NCBI RefSeq assembly: GCF_018128965.1
Contig: NZ_JAAEDH010000025.1
Span: 1-64,000 of the forward strand
Source: Plastoroseomonas arctica
GTDB taxonomy: Bacteria > Pseudomonadota > Alphaproteobacteria > Acetobacterales > Acetobacteraceae
DNA length: 64,000 nt
Reading direction: 5' to 3'
Shown: positions 33,563 to 42,665 of the stretch, piece by piece
Layout of the letters: every line of letters begins with the position of its first letter
Numbering within the stretch: the first letter of the stretch is position 1
The notes under the pieces: model-generated
Database searches by the model: none
What the model was told of the DNA's origin: nothing
What the model saw: only the letters and a program-made list of their open reading frames with translations
Translations under genes and position numbers: made by a program

Positions 33563-35053
33563 ATGCCCCTCGAACCAGCCGCCGACCGGCCTTTCAGTGA
33601 CACCCCGGCCGCCGAGCTGGCCGACGCCATCCGCAGCCTCAAGCGCGGCACCGCCCTGGTGGTGGGCGACGCCATGCTCGACCGCTACGTCTACGGCATC
33701 GTCAGGCGCGTGAGCCCTGAGGCCCCGGTTCCGGTGCTGACCGTGGAGCGCGAGATCGCGATGCCCGGCGGGGCCGGCAACGTGGTGCGCAACCTCACCG
33801 CCGTGGGCGTGGCCGTCGCCTTCATCTCGGTGGTGGGCGACGACCAGTCGGGCTCCGATCTCACCGGGCTGATCGGCGGCCAGCCGGGTGTCGAGCCCTG
33901 GCTGCTGGTGCAGGGCGGCCGCGCGACGACGACCAAGACGCGCTTCATCGCCGCGGGCCAGCAGATGCTGCGCGCGGACCATGAGGTGGTGGCCCCGGTG
34001 CACCCGCGCTTGGCCGAGCGCGTGGTGCGCATCGCCTCGGACGCCATCGCGGCAACCGCGGTCGTCGTCCTTTCCGACTACGGCAAGGGCGTGCTGGCCG
34101 GGGGTGTGGCCGAGCAGCTGATCGCCGCCGCGCAGGCTGCCGGGCGCCGCGTGCTGGTGGACCCCAAGGGCCGCGACTACACGCGCTATGCCGGCGCCGA
34201 CCTCATCACCCCAAACCGCGCCGAGCTCGGCGAGGCCACGGGGATGCCGGTGGACAGCGAGGAGGCGATCGTCGCCGCCGCGCGGAGCCTGCGCGACACG
34301 CACGGCTTCGGCGCCGTGCTGGTGACCCGCAGCGAGGATGGCATGACCTTGTTGGAGGGCGATGCGGTGCGCCACTTCCCCGCCGAGGCGGCCGAGGTGC
34401 ACGACGTCTCGGGTGCCGGGGACACGGTGATGGCGATGGTCGCCGCCGGCCTCGCCGCGGGGCAGAAGCTCGCCGTCGCGGTGCGGCTCGCGAACATCGC
34501 CGCCGGCATCGTGGTGGGCAAGATCGGCACCGCGGTGGCGCGCGAGGCCGACCTGCTCGACGCCATCTCGGTCGAGCGCGGGGCGCTGCGCAAGGTGGTG
34601 ACTGGCGCAAGCGCGTCCGAGCAGGTGGAGCGTTGGCGCCGTCGTGGCTGGCGCGTTGGCTTCACCAATGGCTGCTTCGACCTGCTGCACCCCGGCCATG
34701 TGCACCTGCTCGAACAGGCGCGCAGCTGGTGCGACCGGTTGGTGGTGGGGCTGAACTCCGATGCGAGCGTGAAGCGCCTGAAGGGCGCCGCGCGCCCGAT
34801 CCAGGCGGAGGCGGCGCGTGCCGCGGTGCTCGCCTCGCTCGCCAGCGTCGATTGCGTCACCGTGTTCGAGGAGGACACGCCGGAGACCCTGATCCGCGCG
34901 CTGCGCCCGGATGTGCTGGTCAAGGGCGCGGACTACACCGTGGAGCAGGTGGTGGGCGGCGAGCTGATGGCAGAATGGGGCGGCCAGGTGAAGTTGGCGC
35001 AGTTGCTGCCGGGGCAGAGCACCACGGCGACGGTCGCGCGCATCAAGGGCTGA
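33563..35053 (+). CDS. hldE: Bifunctional heptose-7-phosphate kinase/heptose-1-phosphate adenylyltransferase
   Basis: A 496-residue fusion for ADP-heptose synthesis used in lipopolysaccharide core. The N-terminal ribokinase-like domain (about 20-325) has 'MPGGAGNVVRNLTAVG', 'VVVLSDYGKGVLAGGV' and 'VHDVSGAGDTVMAMVA'. The C-terminal nucleotidyltransferase (about 345-490) has 'FTNGCFDLLHPGHVHLLEQA' with the HxGH motif and 'GLNSDASVKRLKG'. The ATG at 33563 is preferred over a GTG eight codons upstream. It is the only clear lipopolysaccharide gene in the window; its 3' end overlaps the convergent phosphatase gene by 11 bases. Confidence 0.95.
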   Translation: MPLEPAADRPFSDTPAAELADAIRSLKRGTALVVGDAMLDRYVYGIVRRVSPEAPVPVLTVEREIAMPGGAGNVVRNLTAVGVAVAFISVVGDDQSGSDLTGLIGGQPGVEPWLLVQGGRATTTKTRFIAAGQQMLRADHEVVAPVHPRLAERVVRIASDAIAATAVVVLSDYGKGVLAGGVAEQLIAAAQAAGRRVLVDPKGRDYTRYAGADLITPNRAELGEATGMPVDSEEAIVAAARSLRDTHGFGAVLVTRSEDGMTLLEGDAVRHFPAEAAEVHDVSGAGDTVMAMVAAGLAAGQKLAVAVRLANIAAGIVVGKIGTAVAREADLLDAISVERGALRKVVTGASASEQVERWRRRGWRVGFTNGCFDLLHPGHVHLLEQARSWCDRLVVGLNSDASVKRLKGAARPIQAEAARAAVLASLASVDCVTVFEEDTPETLIRALRPDVLVKGADYTVEQVVGGELMAEWGGQVKLAQLLPGQSTTATVARIKG

Positions 35054-35615
35054 TCAGCGCCTCGGCGGGCATGAAGCCAAGGAATCCGGAGCCGGGGCTG
35101 AAGACCGCGAGGCAGCCTTCGGGATATTCCGCCTGCGACAGGGCGCGGTGGAGGATCATCTGGAGCGGCACGATGTGGCCGACCAGGACATCATTGCCGG
35201 CGGCCGGCGTGGCCGCGAGGTGCCAGCGCGTCTGTTCGATGTTGCGCGAGAACTGCCCTGCATCTGGCGTGTAGTCATCGGCGGTGAGGAACGGCTCGAC
35301 GCGCACGGCGTCAGCCCCGAAGGCGAGCCGGGCCGTGTCCAGCGCGCGGAATACCGGGCTGGCCAGCACCGAACCCAGCGGCAGGCGCAGGCGCCGCCAC
35401 GCAGCACCCAGCGCCTCCGCCTGGGCGATGCCAGCCGCCGAGAGGTTGCGCTGCCCCGCGCGGTCGCCAAGGCGTCCCCGATCCGCCTGCGACCGGTCCG
35501 TGATCGCGTGGCGCAGGTAGATGTTGAGCCCGCCTGCGCGCAGCGCGGCGATAAGTGCCGGATCGGCGCGCGCCGATGCAGGGATCAGGTTCGCGAGCAG
35601 GGCACGGCGACGCAA
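35043..35615 (-). CDS. Histidine phosphatase-superfamily protein
   Basis: A 190-residue protein if the TTG at 35615 is used; no ATG fits between the upstream stop and the catalytic motif. 'GLNIYLRHAITDRSQADRG' carries the R-H-[GA]-x-T catalytic His at about residue 35. 'LASPVFRALDTARLAFG' is the second Arg site and 'DVLVGHIVPLQMIL' the second His. The N-terminus 'RRRALLANLIPASARAD' may be a weak signal peptide. It follows the metallo-hydrolase gene by five bases and could be its operon partner. Confidence 0.65.
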   Translation of the reverse strand: MRRRALLANLIPASARADPALIAALRAGGLNIYLRHAITDRSQADRGRLGDRAGQRNLSAAGIAQAEALGAAWRRLRLPLGSVLASPVFRALDTARLAFGADAVRVEPFLTADDYTPDAGQFSRNIEQTRWHLAATPAAGNDVLVGHIVPLQMILHRALSQAEYPEGCLAVFSPGSGFLGFMPAEALISP

Positions 35616-35620
35616 GGCCC

Positions 35621-36490
35621 TCAATCGCCCTGCACCGTTTCCCAGGCATAGCCATCGCCGGCGCGCGCGACGCGGCCCATGGAGGGCACCGGGAAATGCG
35701 CGGTGCAGAGCAGCGCGCGCGTCTCGCAATGGCAGTCCAGGAATTTGCGTCGCGTGGCCGCGCCCTGCGCGCCATCAACATCCGCGCGCATGCCAAGATC
35801 GGGGTAGCGCAGCTGCAGCGGCGAATGGATGAGGTCGCCGCTCAGCACCGCGTCGGTGGCGCCGCGCCCGACCTCGATCGCGCAGTGATGCGGGGTGTGG
35901 CCAGGCGTGGGCGTGAAGCGAAGGTGGTCGCCGATGGCGTGGTCGTCCGCCACCAGCTCCGCGCGGTTCGCCTCGATGATCGGCAGCACCGAATCGGCGT
36001 ATGGGTGGACGGTCGCCTTGGCGTTCTCGCCGCGCCAATAGGCCTCCTCGGCGGCGGAGAAGACGTAGCGCGCGTTGGGGAAGGTCGGCACCCAGCGGCC
36101 GTCCTGCAGCTTCGTGTTCCATCCCACATGGTCCACGTGCAGGTGCGTGCACATCACGTAGTCGAAATCCTCGGGCGCGAAGCCGGCGGCTGCGAGGTTG
36201 CGCAGGAAGGCGTCGTCGTCGCGCATGTGCCAGAATGCGCGGGTCGGCCGTTCCTTGTGGTTGCCCACGCAGGTGTCGACCAGCACGGTGTGGTGCGGCG
36301 TCTTCACCACATAGGATTGGATCGGCAGGTTGAGCAGCCCGGTCTTGCCGTCGCGCCATTCATTCGGATGCGCGGCGGTGTCGGCCTCCATCACCTCGGG
36401 TGTGAGGCCGGGGAAGAAGGCGAGCGGATCGAAGATCGGCGTGTCCTGCTCGAGGATGCGGTGGATGGTGACGTCGCCGAGGGTGATCAT
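35621..36490 (-). CDS. Metallo-beta-lactamase-fold hydrolase
   Basis: A 289-residue hydrolase. The zinc motif is 'YVMCTHLHVDHVGWNT' (HxHxDH) at about 108-123, with further ligands in 'PTPGHTPHHCAIEVG' and 'AVLSGDLIHSPLQLRY'. No signal peptide is seen. It overlaps the stop-start junction with the PrpD-like gene by ATGA. Being in an acyl-CoA catabolic operon, it may hydrolyse a lactone or thioester intermediate, but this is inference. Confidence 0.85.
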   Translation of the reverse strand: MITLGDVTIHRILEQDTPIFDPLAFFPGLTPEVMEADTAAHPNEWRDGKTGLLNLPIQSYVVKTPHHTVLVDTCVGNHKERPTRAFWHMRDDDAFLRNLAAAGFAPEDFDYVMCTHLHVDHVGWNTKLQDGRWVPTFPNARYVFSAAEEAYWRGENAKATVHPYADSVLPIIEANRAELVADDHAIGDHLRFTPTPGHTPHHCAIEVGRGATDAVLSGDLIHSPLQLRYPDLGMRADVDGAQGAATRRKFLDCHCETRALLCTAHFPVPSMGRVARAGDGYAWETVQGD

Positions 36491-37830
36491 GCCGCGAGCA
36501 ACCGGTTAAGGTTCTCCGCGTGATCCAGGGTCGCGAGGCGGTCGAACACGGCGCCGGCGTTCAGCGGCGCGGCGCCGGCGCAATCCATGAACTTCTCGCG
36601 CAGCTCGATGAGCGTCAGCGGGTCCTTGGCATTGCCGTGCGGAAAGCGGATGTCGCCGCTGTCCAGCACGCGGCCCGTACCGGTGCGCACGCGCACGCGA
36701 TCGGTGAGTGCGAAGATCGGCTCCACCGGGCATTGCGTGTCGGTCTGTACGATGCGGAGTTTTTCGAACTGCGCCTGCACCTCCGGCTTGCCGACGAAAT
36801 CGTCGGTGAGCTCGCCAAGGCCCACGCGGCGCGCGACGAGGGCGGAGGCAATGGCGAATTCCAGGCTGAACTTCGCCTCCAGCCCGGTGGTGGGCCGGTG
36901 GTTGCGCAGCATCGAGGCCTGGGTCGCGCCGACCGAGACCTCGATCTCCGCCACATCCTCGGGCCGCAGATTCTCCCGTGCAGTGAGGGCGAGCATGCCG
37001 TCGATGGCGCGGTGCGTCGCGTAGCACATCGGGTAGCGCTTGATGCACAGCCCCGTGTCGAGGACGCGCAGCGTCTGGCCCAGCGTGGCGGGCGCCTCGC
37101 GGTCGGCGCGTCCCGATGGCGAGAGCGCGGCGAGGAAGCCCGCATGATGCTCCATCGCATCCGCGCTCGCGGTGAATCCGCGTGCGGCCAGGCGCACGGC
37201 CTCGACCGCCGCCGCCGCAGCACGGCCGGCATGCAGCGGCTTGGTCATGGAGCCGAAATTCGCGACCAGCCCGCTCGCCATGCTGCCGGCCAGCGCCACC
37301 GCCTGCGCCGCGCGCGCCGCATCCATGCCATGCAGATGCGCGAGTGCCGCCGCGGCACCGACCGTGCCGAAGACGCCCGTGGGGTGCCAGCCCTTGCGGT
37401 GATGCGGGTCCGGCTCACGCGCGATCAGCTCGGCCCAGACCTCGTAGCCGACCAGGTAGGCGCGGATGGCGGCGGCGCCATCGACGCCCAGCCGCTCGCC
37501 CTCGGCCAAAATCGCGGGCACCAGCACGGTAGAGGGATGTCCGCCGATGGCGACGTCGTCATAGTCGAGCGCATGCGCCGCGGTACCGTTGAGCAGCGCC
37601 GCATCCGCGCTGTAGCCGCGCATCGGGCCGAGCAGGAAGGTGGCTTCCTCGGCGGCACTGCGCCGCTCCGCGATCTGCGCCGCGAGCAGCGTCACGGCGG
37701 GCTCCTCGCGCCCTGCGATCATGGTGCCGATGGTGTCGATGAAGCCGGAGCGGATGATCGCTGCCGCCTCCTCCGGGATCGCGCCCGGCCCTTGCGCGAT
37801 GTAGGCGCCGATATCCTGCGTGAGGCTCAA
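36487..37830 (-). CDS. MmgE/PrpD-family protein
   Basis: A 447-residue protein. 'ALDYDDVAIGGHPSTVLVPA' is the signature of the family, which includes 2-methylcitrate dehydratase and many uncharacterised dehydratases or decarboxylases. The TTG at 37830 is the best start: it has AGGAGA 6 bases upstream and lies 10 bases after the stop of the acyl-CoA dehydrogenase gene. The protein has the full two-domain length. The neighbours suggest a role in breakdown of a branched or hydroxylated acid. Confidence 0.85.
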   Translation of the reverse strand: MSLTQDIGAYIAQGPGAIPEEAAAIIRSGFIDTIGTMIAGREEPAVTLLAAQIAERRSAAEEATFLLGPMRGYSADAALLNGTAAHALDYDDVAIGGHPSTVLVPAILAEGERLGVDGAAAIRAYLVGYEVWAELIAREPDPHHRKGWHPTGVFGTVGAAAALAHLHGMDAARAAQAVALAGSMASGLVANFGSMTKPLHAGRAAAAAVEAVRLAARGFTASADAMEHHAGFLAALSPSGRADREAPATLGQTLRVLDTGLCIKRYPMCYATHRAIDGMLALTARENLRPEDVAEIEVSVGATQASMLRNHRPTTGLEAKFSLEFAIASALVARRVGLGELTDDFVGKPEVQAQFEKLRIVQTDTQCPVEPIFALTDRVRVRTGTGRVLDSGDIRFPHGNAKDPLTLIELREKFMDCAGAAPLNAGAVFDRLATLDHAENLNRLLAA

Positions 37831-37840
37831 GGGCGGTCTC

Positions 37841-38989
37841 CTAGTAGCTGCGCGGCATGCCGAGCACATGCTCGCCGGTGTAGGACAGGATCATGTTGGT
37901 GGAGACGGGCGCGATCTGCAGCAGCCGCGTCTCGCGCCACTTGCGCTCCACATCGTATTCGCGGGCATAGCCGAAGCCGCCATGGGTCTGCAGGCAGATT
38001 TCCGCCGCCGCCCAGGAGGCTTCGCTCGCCAGCATTTTGCACCAATTGGCTTCCGGCCCGCAGGGCTCGCCGGCATCGAACATCGCGGCGGCCTTCTGGA
38101 CCATGAGGTCGGCCGCCTCGGTTTGCACATGGGCGCGCGCGATGGGGAACTGGATCGCCTGGTTCTGGCCGATGGGGCGGTCGAACACGACGCGGGTCTT
38201 CGCGTACTCGGTGGCCGTCTTCACGAACCAACGCGCATCGCCGATGCCCTCGGCGGCGACCAGGATGCGCTCCGCATTCATCCCGTCGAGGATGTAGCGG
38301 AAGCCGCGGCCCTCCTGCCCGATCAGGCTGTCGGCGGGGATGCGGAGGTTGTCGAAAAACACCTCCGTCGTGTTGTGGTTGATCATCGCCTTGAGCGGGC
38401 GAATGGTCATGCCGCGCCCGACACTCTCGCGAATGTCGATGAGGAAGACGGACAGGCCATCGGTCTTCTTCGCCACCCGGTCGAGCGGCGTGGTGCGCGC
38501 GAGCAGCAGCATGAGATCCGAATGCAGCGCGCGGCTGGTCCAGACCTTCTGGCCATTGACCACATAGCCATCCGCATCGCGCACCGCGCGCGTCTTCAGC
38601 TTGGTGGTGTCGGTGCCACTTGTCGGCTCCGTCACGCCGAAGGCCTGCAGGCGCAGCGCGCCGGAGGCGATGCCTGGCAAATAGCGGTTCTTCTGCTCGT
38701 CCGAGCCATGCCGCAGCAGCGTGCCCATGATGTACATCTGCGCGTGGCAGGCGCCGGCGTTGCACCCGCTCGCGTGGATTTCCTCCAGGATCACCGACGC
38801 CGCGCGCAGCGGCAGCCCCGCGCCGCCATAGGCTTCGGGGATCAGCGCGCCGAGGAAACCGCTCCGCGTCAGCGCCTGCACGAACTCGGTTGGGTAAGCC
38901 TCGCGCGCTTCCAGGTCGCGCCAATAGGCGCCGGGGTAGCCCGCGCAGATGCGGCGGATGGCGTCGCGGATTTCGGGATGGTCGGCCAC
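37841..38989 (-). CDS. Acyl-CoA dehydrogenase
   Basis: A 382-residue FAD enzyme that introduces the alpha-beta double bond in an acyl-CoA. The family signatures are 'RLQAFGVTEPTSGTDTTKLK' (first, about 122-141), and 'QTHGGFGYAREYDVERKWRE' with 'LLQIAPVSTNMILSY' near the C-terminus. The expected Glu base region lies in 'GFGYAREY'. Length is normal. It follows the enoyl-CoA hydratase gene by two bases. Confidence 0.93.
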   Translation of the reverse strand: MADHPEIRDAIRRICAGYPGAYWRDLEAREAYPTEFVQALTRSGFLGALIPEAYGGAGLPLRAASVILEEIHASGCNAGACHAQMYIMGTLLRHGSDEQKNRYLPGIASGALRLQAFGVTEPTSGTDTTKLKTRAVRDADGYVVNGQKVWTSRALHSDLMLLLARTTPLDRVAKKTDGLSVFLIDIRESVGRGMTIRPLKAMINHNTTEVFFDNLRIPADSLIGQEGRGFRYILDGMNAERILVAAEGIGDARWFVKTATEYAKTRVVFDRPIGQNQAIQFPIARAHVQTEAADLMVQKAAAMFDAGEPCGPEANWCKMLASEASWAAAEICLQTHGGFGYAREYDVERKWRETRLLQIAPVSTNMILSYTGEHVLGMPRSY

Positions 38990-38991
38990 CC

Positions 38992-39780
38992 TCAGCGCCC
39001 CTTGAACACGGGCTTACGCTTCTCGTTGAAGCTTTTCACGCCCTCGATCCGGTCCTCGGTGCCGACCAGGCGGTTATACGCCTCGATCTCGAAGCGGAAC
39101 CCCGTCCGCACATCCATCTGCAACCCGTAGTGGATGGATTTCTTCGCCTGCCGCACGCTGTGTGGCGCATTGCCCGCGATGGTGCGCGCCGTCTCCATCG
39201 CCGCCGGGAACACCGCCTCGGGCGGCAGCACCTGGTTAAGGATGCCCCATTCATGCGCCTGCTCCGCGGAGAAGGGCTTGCCGGTGAGGATGATCTCCTT
39301 CGCCCGCCGTTCGCCCACCGCGCGCGGCAGGTTCTGCGTCCCCCCGGCGCCGGGCATGATGCCCAGCGTCACCTCGGTGAGCGCGAAGCGGGCAGCATTG
39401 CTACCGTACGCGAAGTCGCAGGCGAGCACCATTTCAAGGCCGCCCGCATAGGCATGCCCGTTTACCGCGGCGATCACCGGGATGGGGCAGTCCATCAACG
39501 CCCAGTAGCTGCGCTCGAAAATCTCGTGCTGGCGCTGCCAGGCAGCGTCGGTCATGCCGTTGCGCTCCTTCAGGTCGCCGCCGGCGCAGAAGATTTTTTC
39601 CCCCGCGCCGGTGAAGACCACGCAGCGCGTGTCGCCGGGGTCCTCGGTCAGCGCCGTCCAGCAGGCGAGCAGGTCGCGCCCCATCTGCGTGTTCAGCGCA
39701 TTCGCCGAGGCCGGGCGGTTCAGGCGCACCACCAGGATGTGCGGCTCCGGCGTCTCGAGCGCGAGGGTCTCATACGTCAT
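38992..39780 (-). CDS. Enoyl-CoA hydratase/isomerase
   Basis: A 262-residue crotonase-fold protein. The oxyanion hole is in 'CAGGDLKERNG', and 'AAVNGHAYAGGLEMVLACDF' is the classic signature. 'ALTEVTLGIMPGAGGTQNLP' contains the catalytic Glu positions seen in hydratases. The start overlaps the stop of the CoA-transferase gene by ATGA. It probably hydrates the product of the adjacent acyl-CoA dehydrogenase. Confidence 0.93.
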   Translation of the reverse strand: MTYETLALETPEPHILVVRLNRPASANALNTQMGRDLLACWTALTEDPGDTRCVVFTGAGEKIFCAGGDLKERNGMTDAAWQRQHEIFERSYWALMDCPIPVIAAVNGHAYAGGLEMVLACDFAYGSNAARFALTEVTLGIMPGAGGTQNLPRAVGERRAKEIILTGKPFSAEQAHEWGILNQVLPPEAVFPAAMETARTIAGNAPHSVRQAKKSIHYGLQMDVRTGFRFEIEAYNRLVGTEDRIEGVKSFNEKRKPVFKGR

Positions 39781-40913
39781 GGTTTGGCTTTCGTGATCTG
39801 CGCCGTATCGGCGCCCAATGCGGGGGGTTTGCGACGCGGCTGCGGCCGCGCGCCATCGAAGCGCAGCGGCAGACCGATGGCCTGCACGCCGCTCTCCGGC
39901 ATGGATTGCATCAGGCCCAGCGCTTCCGTCTGCGGATGCGCGAGCATCTCGGCCACGCTCTGCGCCGGCGCGCAGGGCAGGCCCGCGGCCTCGAAGATCC
40001 CAGTCCATGCGGCGTTCGACCGCCGCACCATCTCCGCCTCGATCAGCCCGTAGAGCAGCGCCTCATGCGCGACACGGTCCGGATTGGAGCGGAAGCGCGG
40101 ATCGGCGACCCATTCCTCGCGCCCCAACGCGGCGCACAGCTTGCCGAACAGCGAATCATTCCCCGCCGCGACCACCAGATCGCCGTCCGCCGTGCGATAC
40201 GCGCGATACGGCACGATGCCCTGCGCGCCCGATCCCTTGCGCTCCGGCAGCGTCCCGCCGGCGAGGTACTGCGCCGCCGGCACGCTCATCCAGGCCGCCG
40301 CCGTCTCGAACAGGGACACGTCCACGATGCCGCCCACCCCCGTCGCCTCGCGCCGGTGCAGCGCCGCCAGGATGCCGATCACCGCCCACAACCCCGTGCC
40401 CATGTCGACGATGGACACGCCCACGCGCACCGGCGGCCGCCCTTCCTCGCCGGTCACGCTCATCAGCCCGGAAAACGCCTGCATCAAAGGGTCATAGCCC
40501 GGCCGGTCCGCGAGCGGACCCACGCCGCCGAAGGCGCCGAGATTGCAGTAGATCAGCCCCGGCTTGGCCGCGACCAGCGTCGCGCCGTCGATGCCGAGCT
40601 CCTCGACCTGGCCCGGCCGCATGTTCTGCAGAACCACGTCGCATTCATCGATGATGAAGCTGCGCAGCGCCTCGCGTTGTGCCGCGTCGCGTAGATCGAG
40701 CGCAGCGGAGCCCTTGTTGCGGTTCAACGTCTGGAAGATCGCGCTCTCGCCCTCCCAGAACGGTGGCCCCCAGCGGCGCGCATCGTCACCGGCGGGCTTT
40801 TCCACCTTCAGCACGCTCGCACCGAGATCGCCCAGCACCTGCGCGGCGAAGGGTGCGGCGACGCTGTGCCCGAGTTCGCAGATGGTGATGCCCGCGAGCG
40901 GCAGAGGACTCAT
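39777..40913 (-). CDS. Type III CoA-transferase (CaiB/BaiF family)
   Basis: A 378-residue CoA-transferase. 'LGDLGASVLKVEKPAGDDAR' and 'ALDLRDAAQREAL' open the family pattern, and the catalytic Asp lies in 'GVSIVDMGTGLWAVIGILAA'. It activates an organic acid by moving CoA from another thioester. It is the first gene of the minus-strand operon, and its start is divergent from the acyl-CoA ligase with about 100 bases between, so a shared promoter region is likely. Two activators facing each other may serve different acids. Confidence 0.93.
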   Translation of the reverse strand: MSPLPLAGITICELGHSVAAPFAAQVLGDLGASVLKVEKPAGDDARRWGPPFWEGESAIFQTLNRNKGSAALDLRDAAQREALRSFIIDECDVVLQNMRPGQVEELGIDGATLVAAKPGLIYCNLGAFGGVGPLADRPGYDPLMQAFSGLMSVTGEEGRPPVRVGVSIVDMGTGLWAVIGILAALHRREATGVGGIVDVSLFETAAAWMSVPAAQYLAGGTLPERKGSGAQGIVPYRAYRTADGDLVVAAGNDSLFGKLCAALGREEWVADPRFRSNPDRVAHEALLYGLIEAEMVRRSNAAWTGIFEAAGLPCAPAQSVAEMLAHPQTEALGLMQSMPESGVQAIGLPLRFDGARPQPRRKPPALGADTAQITKAKP

Positions 40914-41014
40914 GTTTGTTGCTTCCTGGACGCGGCGCATTGAAGCCCTCGCGGTGCACAGCGTCAACGCGGCGCCGATTGACCGGTCCGTGCGCCAGCC
41001 ATAGCGTCCGCGCC

Positions 41015-42517
41015 ATGCAAGATGGCATCGCCTGGTCGTCGGACCTTCTCGCCACGGCGCAGCGTTTCGGCCCGCGCGTCGCCGTGACCGATGGCGTGGC
41101 GCAGCTCACCTTCGCCACGCTCGCCGCGCGCGCGCACGGCCTTGCGCATCACCTTCTCGCCATCGCCGCGACGCCCGCCGAACCCATCGCGAGCCTGATG
41201 CCCAACGGCCCCGATGCGGTCATCACCAGCTACGCCATCACCATCGCCGGTTTTGCCGAGGTGCCGATCAACGTCGCTGCCACCGATGCCGAGCTCGGCT
41301 GGTATGCGACACTCGCAAAATTCCGCCGCATCGTCGCGCCGCGCGACCAGGCCGACCGCCTGCGCGCCCTCGGCCTCGACGCGATCGCCGCCGAGGATGG
41401 CGGCGAAAGCACCACGCCCCTGCCGCCCGTGCCCACGGACTCCTGGGGTCGCCTCGCCTTCACCTCCGGCACCACCGGCAGGCCCAAGGCCATCGTGCAT
41501 AGTCATGGCGGCCGTTGGATCGCGCATCTGCTCCAACGCGCGGTGATGCCCTTCGCCCCGCAGCCCGGCGACCGCATCCTGTTGATGACGCCCTTCCCGC
41601 ACGGCGCCTCGCTGCTCACCTACGCCTGGCTTGAAGCCGGCGGCGAGGTCATGCTGCTGCCTGGCGTCGTCGGAGAGCGTATCGCGCCCTTGCTCGAGAC
41701 CAACGCGCTCAGCGCCATCTTCGCCCCGCCCACCGTATTGGCAAAGATCCTCTCGCTCTTCCCGCGCCGCCAGTTCGCCGGCGTGCGCACCATTTTCTGC
41801 GGCACCCAGGCGCTGCTGCCGGACCTGCATGCGCGCGCCACCGCCGCCTTCGGCCCCGTCGTGCGCGTCACCTACGGCATGAGCGAATGCTTCAACCCCA
41901 TCACCATCCTGCCGCCCGATCAGGTCGCAGACGCCATGGCCGAAACCGACGGCACCTCCGGCGCATGCGTCGGCTCGCCCGGCCCCAGCGTCGAAATCAC
42001 CATCGATCCCGAGACCACCGAAATCTCGCTGCGCGCCCGCCAGCTCTACGCCGGCATCATCACTGCGGACGGCTACACCCCCCGGCCCCCCGGCGCCTTC
42101 CACCGCACCGGAGACCTCGGCCGCATCGACCCCCAGGGCCGCCTGTGGCTGATGGGCCGCGCCGCGGACGTCATCAAGACCGGTGGCTACCGCGTGCACC
42201 CCGCCGAGATTGAAACCGTGCTGGAACCCGCGGCCCAGGGCCGGGCGCTGGCCATCGTCACCCTGCCCTCCGAGTACTGGGGGGAAGTCATCGTCTGCGT
42301 CGCCGAGGACGCGCCGGTCGGCTGGGAAGCCGACGCCATCGCACTCGCGGCGCAACTGGCGAAGTACAAGCGGCCGCGCGCCTACCTCACCTTCGCCGCC
42401 CTGCCTCGCAATGCCCAGGGCAAGCTGGTGCGCGCGCGGCTGCGCGAGGCGATCCTCCAGACCCACAGTCTCGAAGACGGCCCGCACCCGCGCCTGAACG
42501 CCATGCCGGGGGCGTAA
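41015..42517 (+). CDS. AMP-dependent acyl-CoA ligase
   Basis: A 500-residue adenylating enzyme. The P-loop is 'LAFTSGTTGRPKAIVHSHGG' (about 145-165), 'YGMSECFNPITI' carries the A5 motif, 'HRTGDLGRIDPQGRLWLMGR' the A7-A8 region, and the C-terminal Lys is in 'LPRNAQGKLVRARL'. It makes an acyl-CoA from an acid, ATP and CoA. Divergent from the CoA-transferase operon. Substrate unknown. Confidence 0.92.
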   Translation: MQDGIAWSSDLLATAQRFGPRVAVTDGVAQLTFATLAARAHGLAHHLLAIAATPAEPIASLMPNGPDAVITSYAITIAGFAEVPINVAATDAELGWYATLAKFRRIVAPRDQADRLRALGLDAIAAEDGGESTTPLPPVPTDSWGRLAFTSGTTGRPKAIVHSHGGRWIAHLLQRAVMPFAPQPGDRILLMTPFPHGASLLTYAWLEAGGEVMLLPGVVGERIAPLLETNALSAIFAPPTVLAKILSLFPRRQFAGVRTIFCGTQALLPDLHARATAAFGPVVRVTYGMSECFNPITILPPDQVADAMAETDGTSGACVGSPGPSVEITIDPETTEISLRARQLYAGIITADGYTPRPPGAFHRTGDLGRIDPQGRLWLMGRAADVIKTGGYRVHPAEIETVLEPAAQGRALAIVTLPSEYWGEVIVCVAEDAPVGWEADAIALAAQLAKYKRPRAYLTFAALPRNAQGKLVRARLREAILQTHSLEDGPHPRLNAMPGA

Positions 42518-42568
42518 AGACGGCGCTGCGCCGGCGCTGCCCGGTGCGCTTGCGTCGCGGCGCCGCGT

Positions 42569-42593
42569 CGTGAAAACTTCCCTTGTCTTCACG
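42569..42593 (+). promoter_or_regulatory. Short inverted repeat upstream of the metzincin-like gene
   Basis: CGTGAA (42569-42574) and TTCACG (42588-42593) flank 13 bases in an unusually AT-rich spot 72 bases before the chosen start. It could be an operator; nothing else supports this. Confidence 0.25.
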
Positions 42594-42665
42594 CTGCGGG
42601 ATGCGGTCCGAAAGGACGCCCGGCGTTGTTTCCCGCCGCCCGCGGCAGAGCATGGGGAGATCCGT

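Noticed and set aside
30814-33600. 928-codon plus-strand open frame over the ABC and EAL-like genes
   Set aside because: Composition is Gly/Arg/Ala/Gln-rich low complexity, opposite well supported genes on the minus strand.
32725-33675. Upstream minus-strand extension of EAL-like protein 2 to 33675
   Set aside because: It is the antisense or out-of-frame reading of EAL-like protein 1 and the hldE start region. The ATG at 32724 with ATGA overlap is the natural start.
38992-40008. Longer start for the enoyl-CoA hydratase at 40008
   Set aside because: The added residues are out-of-frame sequence of the CoA-transferase gene; the ATG at 39780 overlaps the upstream stop in the usual ATGA manner.
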